The notes below the pieces were generated by a model. The model ran no database searches. It was not told the DNA's origin and saw nothing but the letters and a program-made list of their open reading frames with translations. Positions 17,720 through 26,426 of a stretch of 64,000 nucleotides of DNA are shown here, in pieces. Origin of the DNA: F1-60-MAGs104 sp964355975 (GTDB lineage Bacteria; Planctomycetota; Phycisphaerae; Phycisphaerales; SM1A02). Position 1 is the first letter of the stretch. Each line of letters opens with the position of its first letter. The position numbers and the translations under genes are program-made. The stretch covers positions 124,001-188,000 of the forward strand of contig CAYHFW010000002.1 of NCBI GenBank assembly GCA_964355975.1, read 5' to 3'.

Positions 17720-18712
17720 CTAAATGCGCTCTTCGACGGTGTTGCGGCGCATGAGTACCTGCAGCGCAACGCGCGGCGACACTCCATCGAACAACACTGA
17801 GTGCACCGCTTGCGCGATCGGCATCTCGACGTGATGTCGCACCGCGAGTTGCGCGACCACCCTGCAGGTGTCGACACCTTCAACGACCGAATCCATTGAC
17901 CTCAGTGCGGCTTCGCATGATTCACCTCGGCCGATCTTCTCGCCGAGCGTTCGATTGCGACCATCTGCGCTGAAACAAGTCGTTGCAAGATCACCCATTC
18001 CCGCGATTCCAAAGAATGTGTCGCGCCGTCCACCGATCGCGCTACCGAGACGTGAGATCTCCGCCAGTCCGCGCGCAAGAAGCGTTGCCTTTGCGTTCAT
18101 CCCGAGGTCCATCCCATCGATCATTCCTGCGGCGAGCGCGATGACGTTTTTGATTGCCCCGGCCGCCTCAACCCCAACTTGATCGGTGCTGCAATAAATG
18201 CGCCACGCGTCATTGGTCAGCGCGCGCTGCACGCGCTGCGATGCGAGTTCGCTGCCCGCAGCGATCAGCGCCGTGGGCAAGCCGCGCGCAACTTCTGTTG
18301 CAATTGTGGGGCCTGAAAGTGCAACGCGCTCCCCCTGAACTCCGACCGCAGCGAGCACCTCGGTGGGACGCAGCATCGATCCCATCTCAAAGCCTTTGGC
18401 GACGCTCACGACAATCGCATTGGTCGGGCAATCGGCGACGAGAACTTTCCAGACGGCGCGTGCGTATTGAGCGGGAATGGCCGTCAGAACGAGATCCGCA
18501 CCATCCATCGCCACGCGCGCATCGCGTGTGACCTCGAGCGACTCGGGCAGCGTGAGCCCAGCGATTCTTGGGCTCGCACGAGTGCGAAGAAGTGGATCGA
18601 CCTCGTCTGCCGTTCGCCCCCACAGCACGACTGTGTGCCCCGCGCGCGCTGCGTGGCATGCGAGCACTGTTCCAAACTGTCCGCATCCAATGACTGCGAT
18701 CCGCTCTGCCAT
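17720..18712 (-). CDS. gpsA: Glycerol-3-phosphate dehydrogenase [NAD(P)+]
   Basis: 330 residues, normal length. GpsA reduces dihydroxyacetone phosphate to sn-glycerol 3-phosphate, the backbone for phospholipids, in the cytosol. Seen: a Rossmann start IAVIGCGQFGTVLACHAA, the SVAKGFE and SGPTIATEVARG motifs, the catalytic Lys region GAIKNVIALAAGMIDGM, and FFGIAGMGDLATTC with the following RNRTLGEKIGRG. The ATG at 18712 is divergent from the metal ATPase gene. The 3' end faces a palindromic repeat cluster. Confidence 0.96.
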   Translation of the reverse strand: MAERIAVIGCGQFGTVLACHAARAGHTVVLWGRTADEVDPLLRTRASPRIAGLTLPESLEVTRDARVAMDGADLVLTAIPAQYARAVWKVLVADCPTNAIVVSVAKGFEMGSMLRPTEVLAAVGVQGERVALSGPTIATEVARGLPTALIAAGSELASQRVQRALTNDAWRIYCSTDQVGVEAAGAIKNVIALAAGMIDGMDLGMNAKATLLARGLAEISRLGSAIGGRRDTFFGIAGMGDLATTCFSADGRNRTLGEKIGRGESCEAALRSMDSVVEGVDTCRVVAQLAVRHHVEMPIAQAVHSVLFDGVSPRVALQVLMRRNTVEERI

Positions 18713-18765
18713 TGATGCAACCTACCACGGCGAAGAGCCATGAGCGGTGCTACCCTCACAACACT

Positions 18766-20805
18766 ATGACAATGATGGATGGCGCCACCCCAACGATGCA
18801 GATCGACCGCGAGAGCGAAGCCGCCCAAGGCGGCGCGCGATTGGAACGACGACTCTTCGTCGCACTCTGCGGTGGAACGCTGCTGCTCGTTGCATGGCTC
18901 GGAGAGTCGCTGCTGAATATCGAGCATGCGGTCGCGCAGATTCCGGCGGTCTTGGGTGCGATCATCCTCACGGTGCCGATGGCGAGTGGAGCAATCAAAG
19001 AACTACGCGCGGGACGCCCATCGAGTGACTCACTCGCGACCGTTGCGATCTTGGCCGCGATCGCGAACCATCTTTACTTGGCAGCGGGGTTCCTTGCCTT
19101 TTTTCTCTGGCTCTCTGAACTGATTCTCTCGCGCACCGCGTGGGGAGCGCAACGCGCGATCCGCGAGTTGCTCGAACTCACCCCCGACATGGCGCGAATC
19201 GTCGACGAAGCAGGCGGCGAGCGCGAAGTCAGCCGCAAAGTAGTGCGCGTGGGCGACATCGTGCGCGTTCGCCCTGGCGAAAACCTGCCCGCAGATGGTC
19301 GGATCATCCGCGGCACAAGCAATATCAACCAAGCGTCGCTGACGGGTGAAGCGGTTCCCGTGGATGCGCAACCTGGGCTCGACGTGCACGCGGGTACGAC
19401 GAACCTGACCGGGCAGATCGACATCCAAGTCACTGCGGTTGCAGGCGAGACGACCATTGGAAAAGTTGAGTCGCTCATCCGCGAGGCTGAGAACTCACGC
19501 AGTGATCGACAAGAGTTGATCGAACGACTTGCGAGTTACTACGTGCCTGTTGTGTTGATGGTGGCCGGGGTCGTCTGGTTCTTCACCAGCAAGAGCGCAA
19601 TCGCAAGCGTGCGCGATCAAGCGGCCGTCCGCGCGATCACAGTGCTCGTGGTGACTTGTCCAGGCGCGCTCTTGATTGCCTATCCCACGGCGATGGTCGC
19701 GGCCTTTGCCGCCGCCGCGCGCCTTGGAATCATGATCAAGCAGACACGCACACTCGAAGCGGCTGGACGCATCGACACCGTCGTTCTCGATAAGACTGGA
19801 ACGCTCACAACGGGCAAGTTCAGCGTGAGTCGCCTCGCGCCAACGGAAGGGTGCGAAGGCGCTGCGCTGCTTCAGGGGGCAGCGGACTGCGAGCAATCAT
19901 CGAACCATCCGCTCGCCAAGAGCATTCTCGAAACAGCACAGCGAGCGCGCATTCAACCCGCAGCACTGAGCTCGTACGAAGAAGTGCACGGGCGCGGAGT
20001 CCTCGCCCGCACGGCAGCAGGAGCAACGCTCTATGCGGGACGGTCGCGTTGGCTCTGCGAATTGAATCCCAGCATTGCAGCCGAAGTCGCCAAAGTTGAA
20101 GCGCGCATCGATGGCATGTCGAGCGTGCATGTGATGCAGGACAATCGCTACCTCGGCGCCGTTGGACTCGAAGACAAACTGCGTCAACACGCGGCAGAAA
20201 CTGTCACACGCCTGCGCAATCTCGGCGTTCGACGCGTCTGCATCTTTACAGGCGATCGCCTCGCCGTCGCTCGGCAGGTCGGCGAGGCTGTTGGAGTTGA
20301 CACGATCGAAGCAGAGTGCCTTCCTGAAGAAAAGCATGAAGAATTGAAGTACCTCTTGCAACGCGGGCACAGAGTGCTCGTCGTGGGAGATGGAATCAAC
20401 GACGGTCCAATTCTTGCGAGCGCCGACGTTGGTGTTGCGATGGGACTCTCCGGCTCAGACATCGCCACAAATAGCGCTGGAGTTGCGCTGATGAACGATG
20501 ACCTGCGCCACATCCCCTTTCTGCTTGAACTCGCCGCAAAGGCGCGTGGCGTCATCGCGGTCAATATCGCCGCGAGTCTTGCCCTCGCACTGGTCGGACT
20601 CGCGCTCGCCGCAACGGGACAGATTCAGATTTGGGTGACCCCCTTCTATCAAGCCGCCGCGTACATCTTCGTGATCGCAAACAGCCTTCGACTCGTGCGA
20701 TTCGGCGAGGAGTATGCCGACACCGAAGAAGTGCGCCGAATGGCAGAGTCACGCCGCGCCCAGAAGCCGCTGCGTGCCGTACACAAACTTTCTGCGACCT
20801 CGTAG
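18766..20805 (+). CDS. P1B-type heavy-metal-transporting ATPase, CPG variant without N-terminal metal-binding domain
   Basis: 679 residues from ATG 18766. In-frame TTG/ATG codons at 18712/18715 abut the gpsA start and leave no promoter room, so the later ATG is preferred; ATGs at 18772 and 18775 are also possible. Seen: actuator motif SLTGEAVPVD, the ion-path segment VTCPGALLIAYP in the sixth membrane helix, phosphorylation site DKTGTLTTGK, nucleotide-domain SSNHPLAKS (the HP motif of P1B pumps) and hinge GDGINDGPIL. The usual CPC is CPG here, a variant found in some P1B pumps, and no GMxCxxC domain precedes the membrane part. It exports or moves a soft metal across the inner membrane; the ion cannot be specified. 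The following cytochrome-protein gene starts four bases after its stop, so the two may be one transcript. Confidence 0.92.
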   Translation: MTMMDGATPTMQIDRESEAAQGGARLERRLFVALCGGTLLLVAWLGESLLNIEHAVAQIPAVLGAIILTVPMASGAIKELRAGRPSSDSLATVAILAAIANHLYLAAGFLAFFLWLSELILSRTAWGAQRAIRELLELTPDMARIVDEAGGEREVSRKVVRVGDIVRVRPGENLPADGRIIRGTSNINQASLTGEAVPVDAQPGLDVHAGTTNLTGQIDIQVTAVAGETTIGKVESLIREAENSRSDRQELIERLASYYVPVVLMVAGVVWFFTSKSAIASVRDQAAVRAITVLVVTCPGALLIAYPTAMVAAFAAAARLGIMIKQTRTLEAAGRIDTVVLDKTGTLTTGKFSVSRLAPTEGCEGAALLQGAADCEQSSNHPLAKSILETAQRARIQPAALSSYEEVHGRGVLARTAAGATLYAGRSRWLCELNPSIAAEVAKVEARIDGMSSVHVMQDNRYLGAVGLEDKLRQHAAETVTRLRNLGVRRVCIFTGDRLAVARQVGEAVGVDTIEAECLPEEKHEELKYLLQRGHRVLVVGDGINDGPILASADVGVAMGLSGSDIATNSAGVALMNDDLRHIPFLLELAAKARGVIAVNIAASLALALVGLALAATGQIQIWVTPFYQAAAYIFVIANSLRLVRFGEEYADTEEVRRMAESRRAQKPLRAVHKLSATS

Positions 20806-20809
20806 CGCG

Positions 20810-22045
20810 ATGACTGCCCCCCGGCGCCGATGCACTCATTGCAAGGCTCGGCTGGGGTGGCAACTGTTGGCGCTGTTGGCGTTGACTGCGCGAAGCCCTG
20901 CTGTGGACGATCTCACAGCGACCGCACGGCAGAGCGCTGGAGAACGCATTTTCAGCAACTCGTGCCTGCCCTGTCATCGCAGCGGCCATGGATCTGGACT
21001 CGATCTCACCGCACCGGGAACACTCTCTCGTCGTGCGCCGACGGCTGTAGAAGTCGTTCGCGATGGAACGATGCCGCCGTGGCTGCCGAGCGCGAAGGCT
21101 GCACACTTGCAGGGATCGCGGACACTCAGCCGCGACGACCGCCTCGCGCTCATCGCGTGGCTTGATCATGGGGCACATGATGCGAAGTGGGAGGCGCCCA
21201 CAGAGACTGACCCAAGCAAGCCTGCTGCATTCACTGTGCGCGTCGGCGAAGGATGGCTTCTCTCACCCGACCCTGAACTCAATGTTCGATCGTTCGCGCT
21301 CACTCCATCCATCGAAACATCGTTGGCCATCGGTGGTTTCGAGCTCGTCGCCGATGCACCTGGAGTCGTGCACGGCGTCTCGCTGCTCTGGGATCAACGG
21401 GGCTATGGATTGCGCCTCGACGCATCTGACCCCGCTGCGGGATACGAAGCTGTCGGCGACATCGGATTGCACGCATCGGGCTCAGCGGGTGCCATGTCGC
21501 GACTCACGCCGCGTTTGATTCTGCCGCGCGGGTACGCGATCGAAGTTCCAGCGGGCGCCGCGCTCATCGTTGAAGCACACGCGCAGGGACGGGGAAAACT
21601 CGAATCCCCCGCTGCAACGATTCGCTTCTTGCCGGCCGACGAGGGAGCGCGCATCCTGCACCCCTATTCGTTCAGTCGCACGCGCCCTGCACTGCTCACC
21701 GCCTCGGGTGCAGCCGTGGGAGTTTCGATCCGTGCAGGATCGCGCGTGCAATCGATCGAGGTGGTCGCGGTCGACGTCGCGGGTACCACAACTCAGCTTC
21801 TCCAGATTCCCGCATGGAACGAGCAATTTTCAGAGCCGTGGTTCTTTGATCCACCCGTGGCGCTTTGTGATGGCACACGGCTCGAAGTGCGCTCGACTGC
21901 CAACCCCGTCGCAGAGCGCACGCCACTCGATTCGCATGCGGCGGCCATGAATGATCCGACGGTGGTCGTGCTCATCGCAGACGACACCGCCATCCCAACA
22001 AACGAACCCGCCAAATCCGCCCGCCGCGAGGCGAACGGGAATTAG
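20810..22045 (+). CDS. Exported protein with c-type haem motif and degenerate monooxygenase-like region
   Basis: 411 residues from ATG 20810, four bases after the ATPase stop. After a short positively charged start with CTHCK, a hydrophobic segment (LGWQLLALLALTARSPAV) suggests export. A haem-binding motif CLPCH lies near residue 58 with downstream DGTMPPWLPS, the Met-containing loop expected of a planctomycete cytochrome c domain. The rest is beta-rich. GVVHGVSLLW and IEVPAGAALIVEAHAQGRGKL occupy the places where copper type II ascorbate-dependent monooxygenase-like domains normally show paired His residues, but those His are mostly missing. Electron-transfer function in the periplasm is plausible; the second domain is an inferred relic. 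The stop overlaps the aldolase stop. Confidence 0.75.
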   Translation: MTAPRRRCTHCKARLGWQLLALLALTARSPAVDDLTATARQSAGERIFSNSCLPCHRSGHGSGLDLTAPGTLSRRAPTAVEVVRDGTMPPWLPSAKAAHLQGSRTLSRDDRLALIAWLDHGAHDAKWEAPTETDPSKPAAFTVRVGEGWLLSPDPELNVRSFALTPSIETSLAIGGFELVADAPGVVHGVSLLWDQRGYGLRLDASDPAAGYEAVGDIGLHASGSAGAMSRLTPRLILPRGYAIEVPAGAALIVEAHAQGRGKLESPAATIRFLPADEGARILHPYSFSRTRPALLTASGAAVGVSIRAGSRVQSIEVVAVDVAGTTTQLLQIPAWNEQFSEPWFFDPPVALCDGTRLEVRSTANPVAERTPLDSHAAAMNDPTVVVLIADDTAIPTNEPAKSARREANGN

Positions 22046-23139
22046 GCGATCGTCACCTTCGGATTGAGATAGACATCTTGAATCGCATTGAGCAAGCGCA
22101 CACCTTCGGCCATCGGCCTCTGGAACGACTTGCGACCTGAGATCAGCCCAGTGCCACCTGCGCGCTTGTTGATCACCGCCGTGCGAACTGCTTCGGCGAG
22201 ATCATTCGCGCCGCTTGCGCCACCTGAATTGATCAGTCCTGAGCGTCCACAGAAGCAGTTGAGAACCTGATACCGCGTCAAATCGATCGGATGGTCACTG
22301 CAGAGATCGGTGTAGATGCGGGGATCGAACTTTCCGTAACTCGACGATCCCATATTCAGTGCTTGGTAGCCGCCATTCAACTCTGCTTGCTTCTGCTTAA
22401 TGATGTCCGCTTGAATCGTCACGCCAAGGTGATTCGCTTGCCCAGTGAGGTCAGCACTCGTGTGATAGTCCTTGCCGTCCTTCTTGAAGGCGCTGTTGCG
22501 CAGATAGCACCAGAGCACTGTTGCCATGCCAAGTTCGTGTGCATGTTGAAATGCCTCTGAGACTTCGATGATCTGCCGATCAGAATCTTCAGATCCAAAG
22601 TAAATCGTGGCGCCGACAGATGCCGCACCGAGATTCCATGCCTCTTCGACCGAGCCAAACATGATCTGCTTTGCCTGGTTTGGAAAGGTCAACAGTTCAT
22701 TGTGGTTGATCTTCACGAGAAACGGAATCTTGTGCGCGTACTTTCGTGCCACCGAGCCGAAGACTCCAAACGTTGTTGCGACGGCGTTGCATCCACCCTC
22801 AATCGCAAGTTTGATGATGTTCTCGCCGTCAAAATAAATCGGATTCTTTGCGAAACTCGCGCCAGCCGAGTGCTCGATTCCTTGGTCCACAGGAAGAATG
22901 CTGCAGTAGCCCGTCCCCGCAAGTCGACCGTGATTGAACATCGCATGCAGATTGCGCAGAACCTGCGGATTGCGGTCGCTCTGAATCCACGTGCGATCGA
23001 TGAAATCCGGACCAGGCAAGTGCAAGAGGTCTTTGCTGACTTTCGCCTTGTGGTTGAGCAGCGAATCGGCCTCGGTACCGAGCAGTTCTTCGAGGGATGG
23101 CGTCGCACTTGTCACAGGTCGCGTTGTGGTCGATGTCAT
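22042..23139 (-). CDS. Fructose-bisphosphate aldolase, class I (FbaB/archaeal type)
   Basis: 365 residues from ATG 23139 (MTSTTTRPVTSATPSLEEL); an open frame continues to 23268 but is antisense to the divergent RNase HII-like gene. The enzyme cleaves fructose 1,6-bisphosphate through a Schiff-base lysine in glycolysis and gluconeogenesis. Seen: GYCSILPVDQGIEHSAG, NPIYFDGENIIKLAIEGGCNA, the candidate Schiff-base strand PFLVKINHNELL, and the phosphate-binding Gly-rich end (SGGASGANDLAEAV, GLISGRKSFQRPM). This matches the DhnA/FbaB class rather than the animal-type class I or the zinc class II enzymes. The gene is divergent from the downstream-numbered RNase HII gene and convergent with the cytochrome-domain gene. 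Confidence 0.92.
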   Translation of the reverse strand: MTSTTTRPVTSATPSLEELLGTEADSLLNHKAKVSKDLLHLPGPDFIDRTWIQSDRNPQVLRNLHAMFNHGRLAGTGYCSILPVDQGIEHSAGASFAKNPIYFDGENIIKLAIEGGCNAVATTFGVFGSVARKYAHKIPFLVKINHNELLTFPNQAKQIMFGSVEEAWNLGAASVGATIYFGSEDSDRQIIEVSEAFQHAHELGMATVLWCYLRNSAFKKDGKDYHTSADLTGQANHLGVTIQADIIKQKQAELNGGYQALNMGSSSYGKFDPRIYTDLCSDHPIDLTRYQVLNCFCGRSGLINSGGASGANDLAEAVRTAVINKRAGGTGLISGRKSFQRPMAEGVRLLNAIQDVYLNPKVTIA

Positions 23140-23198
23140 AGAAAATTCAGGATACCACGCTCGCATTTGATCGCCGCGCGCGTCACAATGCGCGCGCG

Positions 23199-24182
23199 AT
23201 GTTGGTCTATGCCGGAATTGACGAAGCGGGCTACGGCCCTTTGATGGGCCCACTCTGCGTTGCAACATCCCAGTGGTGCATCGAGGGGGCTTGTGATCCG
23301 CTCGCTCCCCCTGATCTTTGGAAGAAGTTGCAGCGCGCTGTCTGCCGTACCAGCAAAGACCGGCGTGGACGCATCGCGATCAACGACAGCAAGAAGTTGA
23401 AGGGAACGGGAGCGGCGAGCGAGCATCCGATGCGTGCGATCGAACGCGGCGTGCTTGCAACACTCTGCACGGACGAACCGCGGTCGATCGCGCCAACGAC
23501 CGACACAGAACTCTTCGCACACCTCGGTGTCGACGATCCTGCGCTGCATGCGGCGTGGTACGCGGGATCGATCGATCTTCCATGGGCGTGTGATGCAAAG
23601 CATCTGAAGATCGCGACGGCGATGTTTCGTGCCGCAGCGGTTGCTGGTGGAATCACAAGCCACACACTCGCATGCAAAGCGCTTGACGCCGAACCGATCA
23701 ACGCCGCGGCGCAGCGTGGAATGGTCAAGACGAGCATCCCGTGGTCACTCTTGATTGAACATGTGCAGGCACTCAGTGCGAAATGGCCAACGACTACGAT
23801 CCGCGTGGCGGCCGATCGGCAGAGTGGACGGATGCGCTATCTCGACGACCTCATGCGCGCATTCCCGCGGGAGCAGCTCACGATTCAGCACGAAGATGAA
23901 CGCGAGAGCATCTACACAATCGCACGCGACGGCGCGCCGCTGGTGATCTCGTTCACCGTCGAGGGGGAGACCGACCACTTGCCCATTGCGCTTGCTTCGA
24001 TGACCGCCAAATACACGCGAGAACTCTGGATGGCGCGGCTCAATCGCTGGTTTGCGCAGCATGTGCAACCGCTCGAGCCGACCGCGGGGTATGTCAAGGA
24101 TGGCCGCCGTTTTCTTGGTGAAGTTCGCCCCGCGCTCGAGGCGCAGGGAATCGCAGAGACGCGCCTTATTCGCGCAATCTGA
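23199..24182 (+). CDS. Ribonuclease HII-like protein, divergent and long
   Basis: 327 residues, against about 200-250 for ordinary RNase HII. The opening YAGIDEAGYGPLMGPL matches the GxDExGxGxxxGP signature with both acidic residues, INDSKKLKG is the SKKL motif, and LASMTAKYTRELWM matches the ASxxAKxxRD helix. The middle (about 60-230) is enlarged and includes CDAKHLKIATAMFRAA and IRVAADRQSGRMRYLD, which would supply a third acidic ligand. RNase HII removes ribonucleotides from DNA, so a role in genome maintenance is likely, but the enlarged core may change substrate. The aldolase gene is divergent with 59 bases between. Confidence 0.82.
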   Translation: MLVYAGIDEAGYGPLMGPLCVATSQWCIEGACDPLAPPDLWKKLQRAVCRTSKDRRGRIAINDSKKLKGTGAASEHPMRAIERGVLATLCTDEPRSIAPTTDTELFAHLGVDDPALHAAWYAGSIDLPWACDAKHLKIATAMFRAAAVAGGITSHTLACKALDAEPINAAAQRGMVKTSIPWSLLIEHVQALSAKWPTTTIRVAADRQSGRMRYLDDLMRAFPREQLTIQHEDERESIYTIARDGAPLVISFTVEGETDHLPIALASMTAKYTRELWMARLNRWFAQHVQPLEPTAGYVKDGRRFLGEVRPALEAQGIAETRLIRAI

Positions 24183-24228
24183 ACCAATCGCAGCCGGCGG
24201 CCGAGGGGGCAAAACTGGCAAGAGACTA

Positions 24229-24256
24229 TTGACCCAATGCCATCCCTTGCTAGACT
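24229..24256 (+). promoter_or_regulatory. Candidate sigma70-type promoter of fusA
   Basis: TTGACC (24229-24234) and TAGACT (24251-24256) are separated by 16 bases. The expected transcript would begin near 24263, giving a leader of about 27 bases to the fusA ATG at 24290, with GGAG eleven bases upstream of that ATG. Assigned by eye from hexamer match and position. Confidence 0.5.
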
Positions 24257-24289
24257 TCGGGACTCTTTACGAAATGGAGCAATTGAACA

Positions 24290-26404
24290 ATGGCAACTGA
24301 CCTCAACCGCGTTCGAAACATCGGAATCTGCGCACACATTGACGCTGGAAAGACCACCGTCACCGAGCGCATTCTTTTCTACACAGGCAAGATCCACCGC
24401 ATGGGTGAAGTGCACGAAGGCACCGCCACGATGGACTCGCTCGTCGAAGAACAAGAGCGCGGCATCACGATTCAGTCTGCCGCGACAACCTGCCCATGGG
24501 AACACAACGGGCAGGAGTACAAGATCAATCTCATCGACACGCCTGGCCACGTCGATTTCACGATCGAAGTCGAGCGATCGCTTCGCGTGCTCGACGGCGC
24601 AGTCGCAGTGTTCGACGGCAAAGAAGGTGTTGAAGCGCAGAGCGAAACTGTCTGGCGTCAAGCGGATCGTTACGGCGTTCCACGCCTCTGCCTCATCAAC
24701 AAGATGGACAAGCTTGGAGCAGATTTCGACTTCTCATACGGATCGATTCTCACACGCCTCGGCGCGAACGGTATTCCGATTCAGTTTCCTCTCGGATGGG
24801 GAAATGACTTCAAGGGCATCGTCGATCTCATGACGATGCGCGCGATGTATTGGTCGCAGGCTGATGACGGACAAGAGATCAAAGAGACAGACATTCCAGA
24901 AGAGTGGATGGAAAAGGCGCTCGAATGGCGCCACAAGATGGTTGAGAAGGTCGCTGAACTCGATGACGCCCTCACCGAGAAGTACCTCACCGACCCATCG
25001 ACGATCACGACTGCAGAATTGAAGAGCGCACTGCGCAAGGCCACGATGACACTGCGCGCATTCCCTGTGCTCTGCGGTTCTGCGCTCAAGTATGTCGGCG
25101 TTCAGAAAGTGCTCGACGCCGCGATCGATTACCTGCCCTGCCCTACGGAATGTCCTGACGTCGAAGGAACCGACGCGCGCGATCCAACGATCAAGTTGAC
25201 TCGTCCGCACACCGAAACTGCGCCATTTTCTGCGCTGGTTTTCAAGGTCGTCTCGGACGTTGCGGGCACGCTCACCTACCTGCGCATCTATTCCGGCAAG
25301 TTGACCAAGGGGTCGCGCGTTTTGAATCCAGGCAACGATCGCAAAGAGAACGTCTCGCGTTTGTACGAAATGCATTCGCAGCATCGCAATGCGCTCGACG
25401 AGACTGGCCCAGGCCAGATCGTCGCAGTCGTTGGATTGAAGGACTCGTTCACAGGCGACACGCTGTGCGATCCAGAGCATCCAATCGTGCTCGAGCGCAT
25501 GACATTCCCCGAACCGGTCATCTCGATGTCGATCGAGCCCAACACTGCTGATGACAAGAAGAAACTCGGCGAAGCACTCACAACAATTCGCCGCGAAGAT
25601 CCATCGTTCCGTTCGAACTACAACGACGAGACGGGCGAAACGATCATCTCAGGCATGGGCGAGTTGCATCTTGAAATCATCAAGAACAAACTCGTGCGCG
25701 ACATGAAGATCGGCGTCAGCGTTGGCAAGCCACGCGTTGCTTACCGCGAAACAATCACCGGCGTTGCCGAGAAGGTGCGCGGACTCTTCAAGAAGCAGTC
25801 GGGTGGTCGCGGTCAGTACGGCGATGCCGTTGTGAACGTCCGTCCGATGACCAAGGAAGAGGCGACTGCCGAAGAACTGGTGATGAAGAATGGAATCGTC
25901 TTCGAGGACATGGTCAGCGGTGGCGTCATTCCACGCGAATTCATCCCAAGCATCGAGTACGGAGTGCGCCAGGCCGCGGCAAGCGGAATTCTCGGCGGCT
26001 ACCCAGTGATCGATGTCAAGGTCGAGCTCGTCTACGGTTCGTACCACGACGTTGACTCGAGCCAGATCGCCTTCGAACAAGCGGGCGCGCTCGCATTCCG
26101 CGAAGCGTGCACCGAAGCAGGATTGGCGCTTCTTGAGCCGATCATGAAGCTTGTCGTAACAACCCCCGACGAGTTCTTCGGAAGCGTCTCGGGCGACATC
26201 GCAAGCCGCCGTGGTCAGATCACGGACAGCGAAGTTCGCGGAGTCCTGCGAATGGTCACTGCAGAAGTGCCACTCTCGGAACTCTTCGGATACACCACCA
26301 GCCTTCGCTCGATGAGCCAGGGACGCGCTTCCAGTTCAATGGAACCGCTGACCTACCGCATCATGCCAGAGCGTTTGAAGGACGAAGTTCTCGCCAAACA
26401 GTGA
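24290..26404 (+). CDS. fusA: Translation elongation factor G
   Basis: 704 residues, full length. EF-G is the GTPase that drives translocation and, with RRF, ribosome recycling. Seen: G1 AHIDAGKTTVTERIL, G2 region RGITIQSAA, G3 DTPGHVDFT, G4 NKMDKLGAD, then domain II, domain III (GMGELHLEI), domain IV (YRETITGVAEKVRG, GGVIPREFIPS) and domain V (PLSELFGYTTSLRSMSQGR). It is not in a str operon with rpsL/rpsG/tuf; neighbours are an RNase HII-like gene and ribD. Of the two EF-G types seen in planctomycetes this sequence looks like a normal translational form, since all GTPase motifs are intact. Confidence 0.97.
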   Translation: MATDLNRVRNIGICAHIDAGKTTVTERILFYTGKIHRMGEVHEGTATMDSLVEEQERGITIQSAATTCPWEHNGQEYKINLIDTPGHVDFTIEVERSLRVLDGAVAVFDGKEGVEAQSETVWRQADRYGVPRLCLINKMDKLGADFDFSYGSILTRLGANGIPIQFPLGWGNDFKGIVDLMTMRAMYWSQADDGQEIKETDIPEEWMEKALEWRHKMVEKVAELDDALTEKYLTDPSTITTAELKSALRKATMTLRAFPVLCGSALKYVGVQKVLDAAIDYLPCPTECPDVEGTDARDPTIKLTRPHTETAPFSALVFKVVSDVAGTLTYLRIYSGKLTKGSRVLNPGNDRKENVSRLYEMHSQHRNALDETGPGQIVAVVGLKDSFTGDTLCDPEHPIVLERMTFPEPVISMSIEPNTADDKKKLGEALTTIRREDPSFRSNYNDETGETIISGMGELHLEIIKNKLVRDMKIGVSVGKPRVAYRETITGVAEKVRGLFKKQSGGRGQYGDAVVNVRPMTKEEATAEELVMKNGIVFEDMVSGGVIPREFIPSIEYGVRQAAASGILGGYPVIDVKVELVYGSYHDVDSSQIAFEQAGALAFREACTEAGLALLEPIMKLVVTTPDEFFGSVSGDIASRRGQITDSEVRGVLRMVTAEVPLSELFGYTTSLRSMSQGRASSSMEPLTYRIMPERLKDEVLAKQ

Positions 26405-26426
26405 TTGCACAGACTGATCCAACCCC

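Noticed and set aside
17344..17883. Minus-strand frame whose peptide recurs at the 2-kb repeat cluster
   Set aside because: The similarity between loci is nucleotide repeat sequence (module B) including its palindromes, not a conserved protein; the frame then runs through gpsA out of frame.
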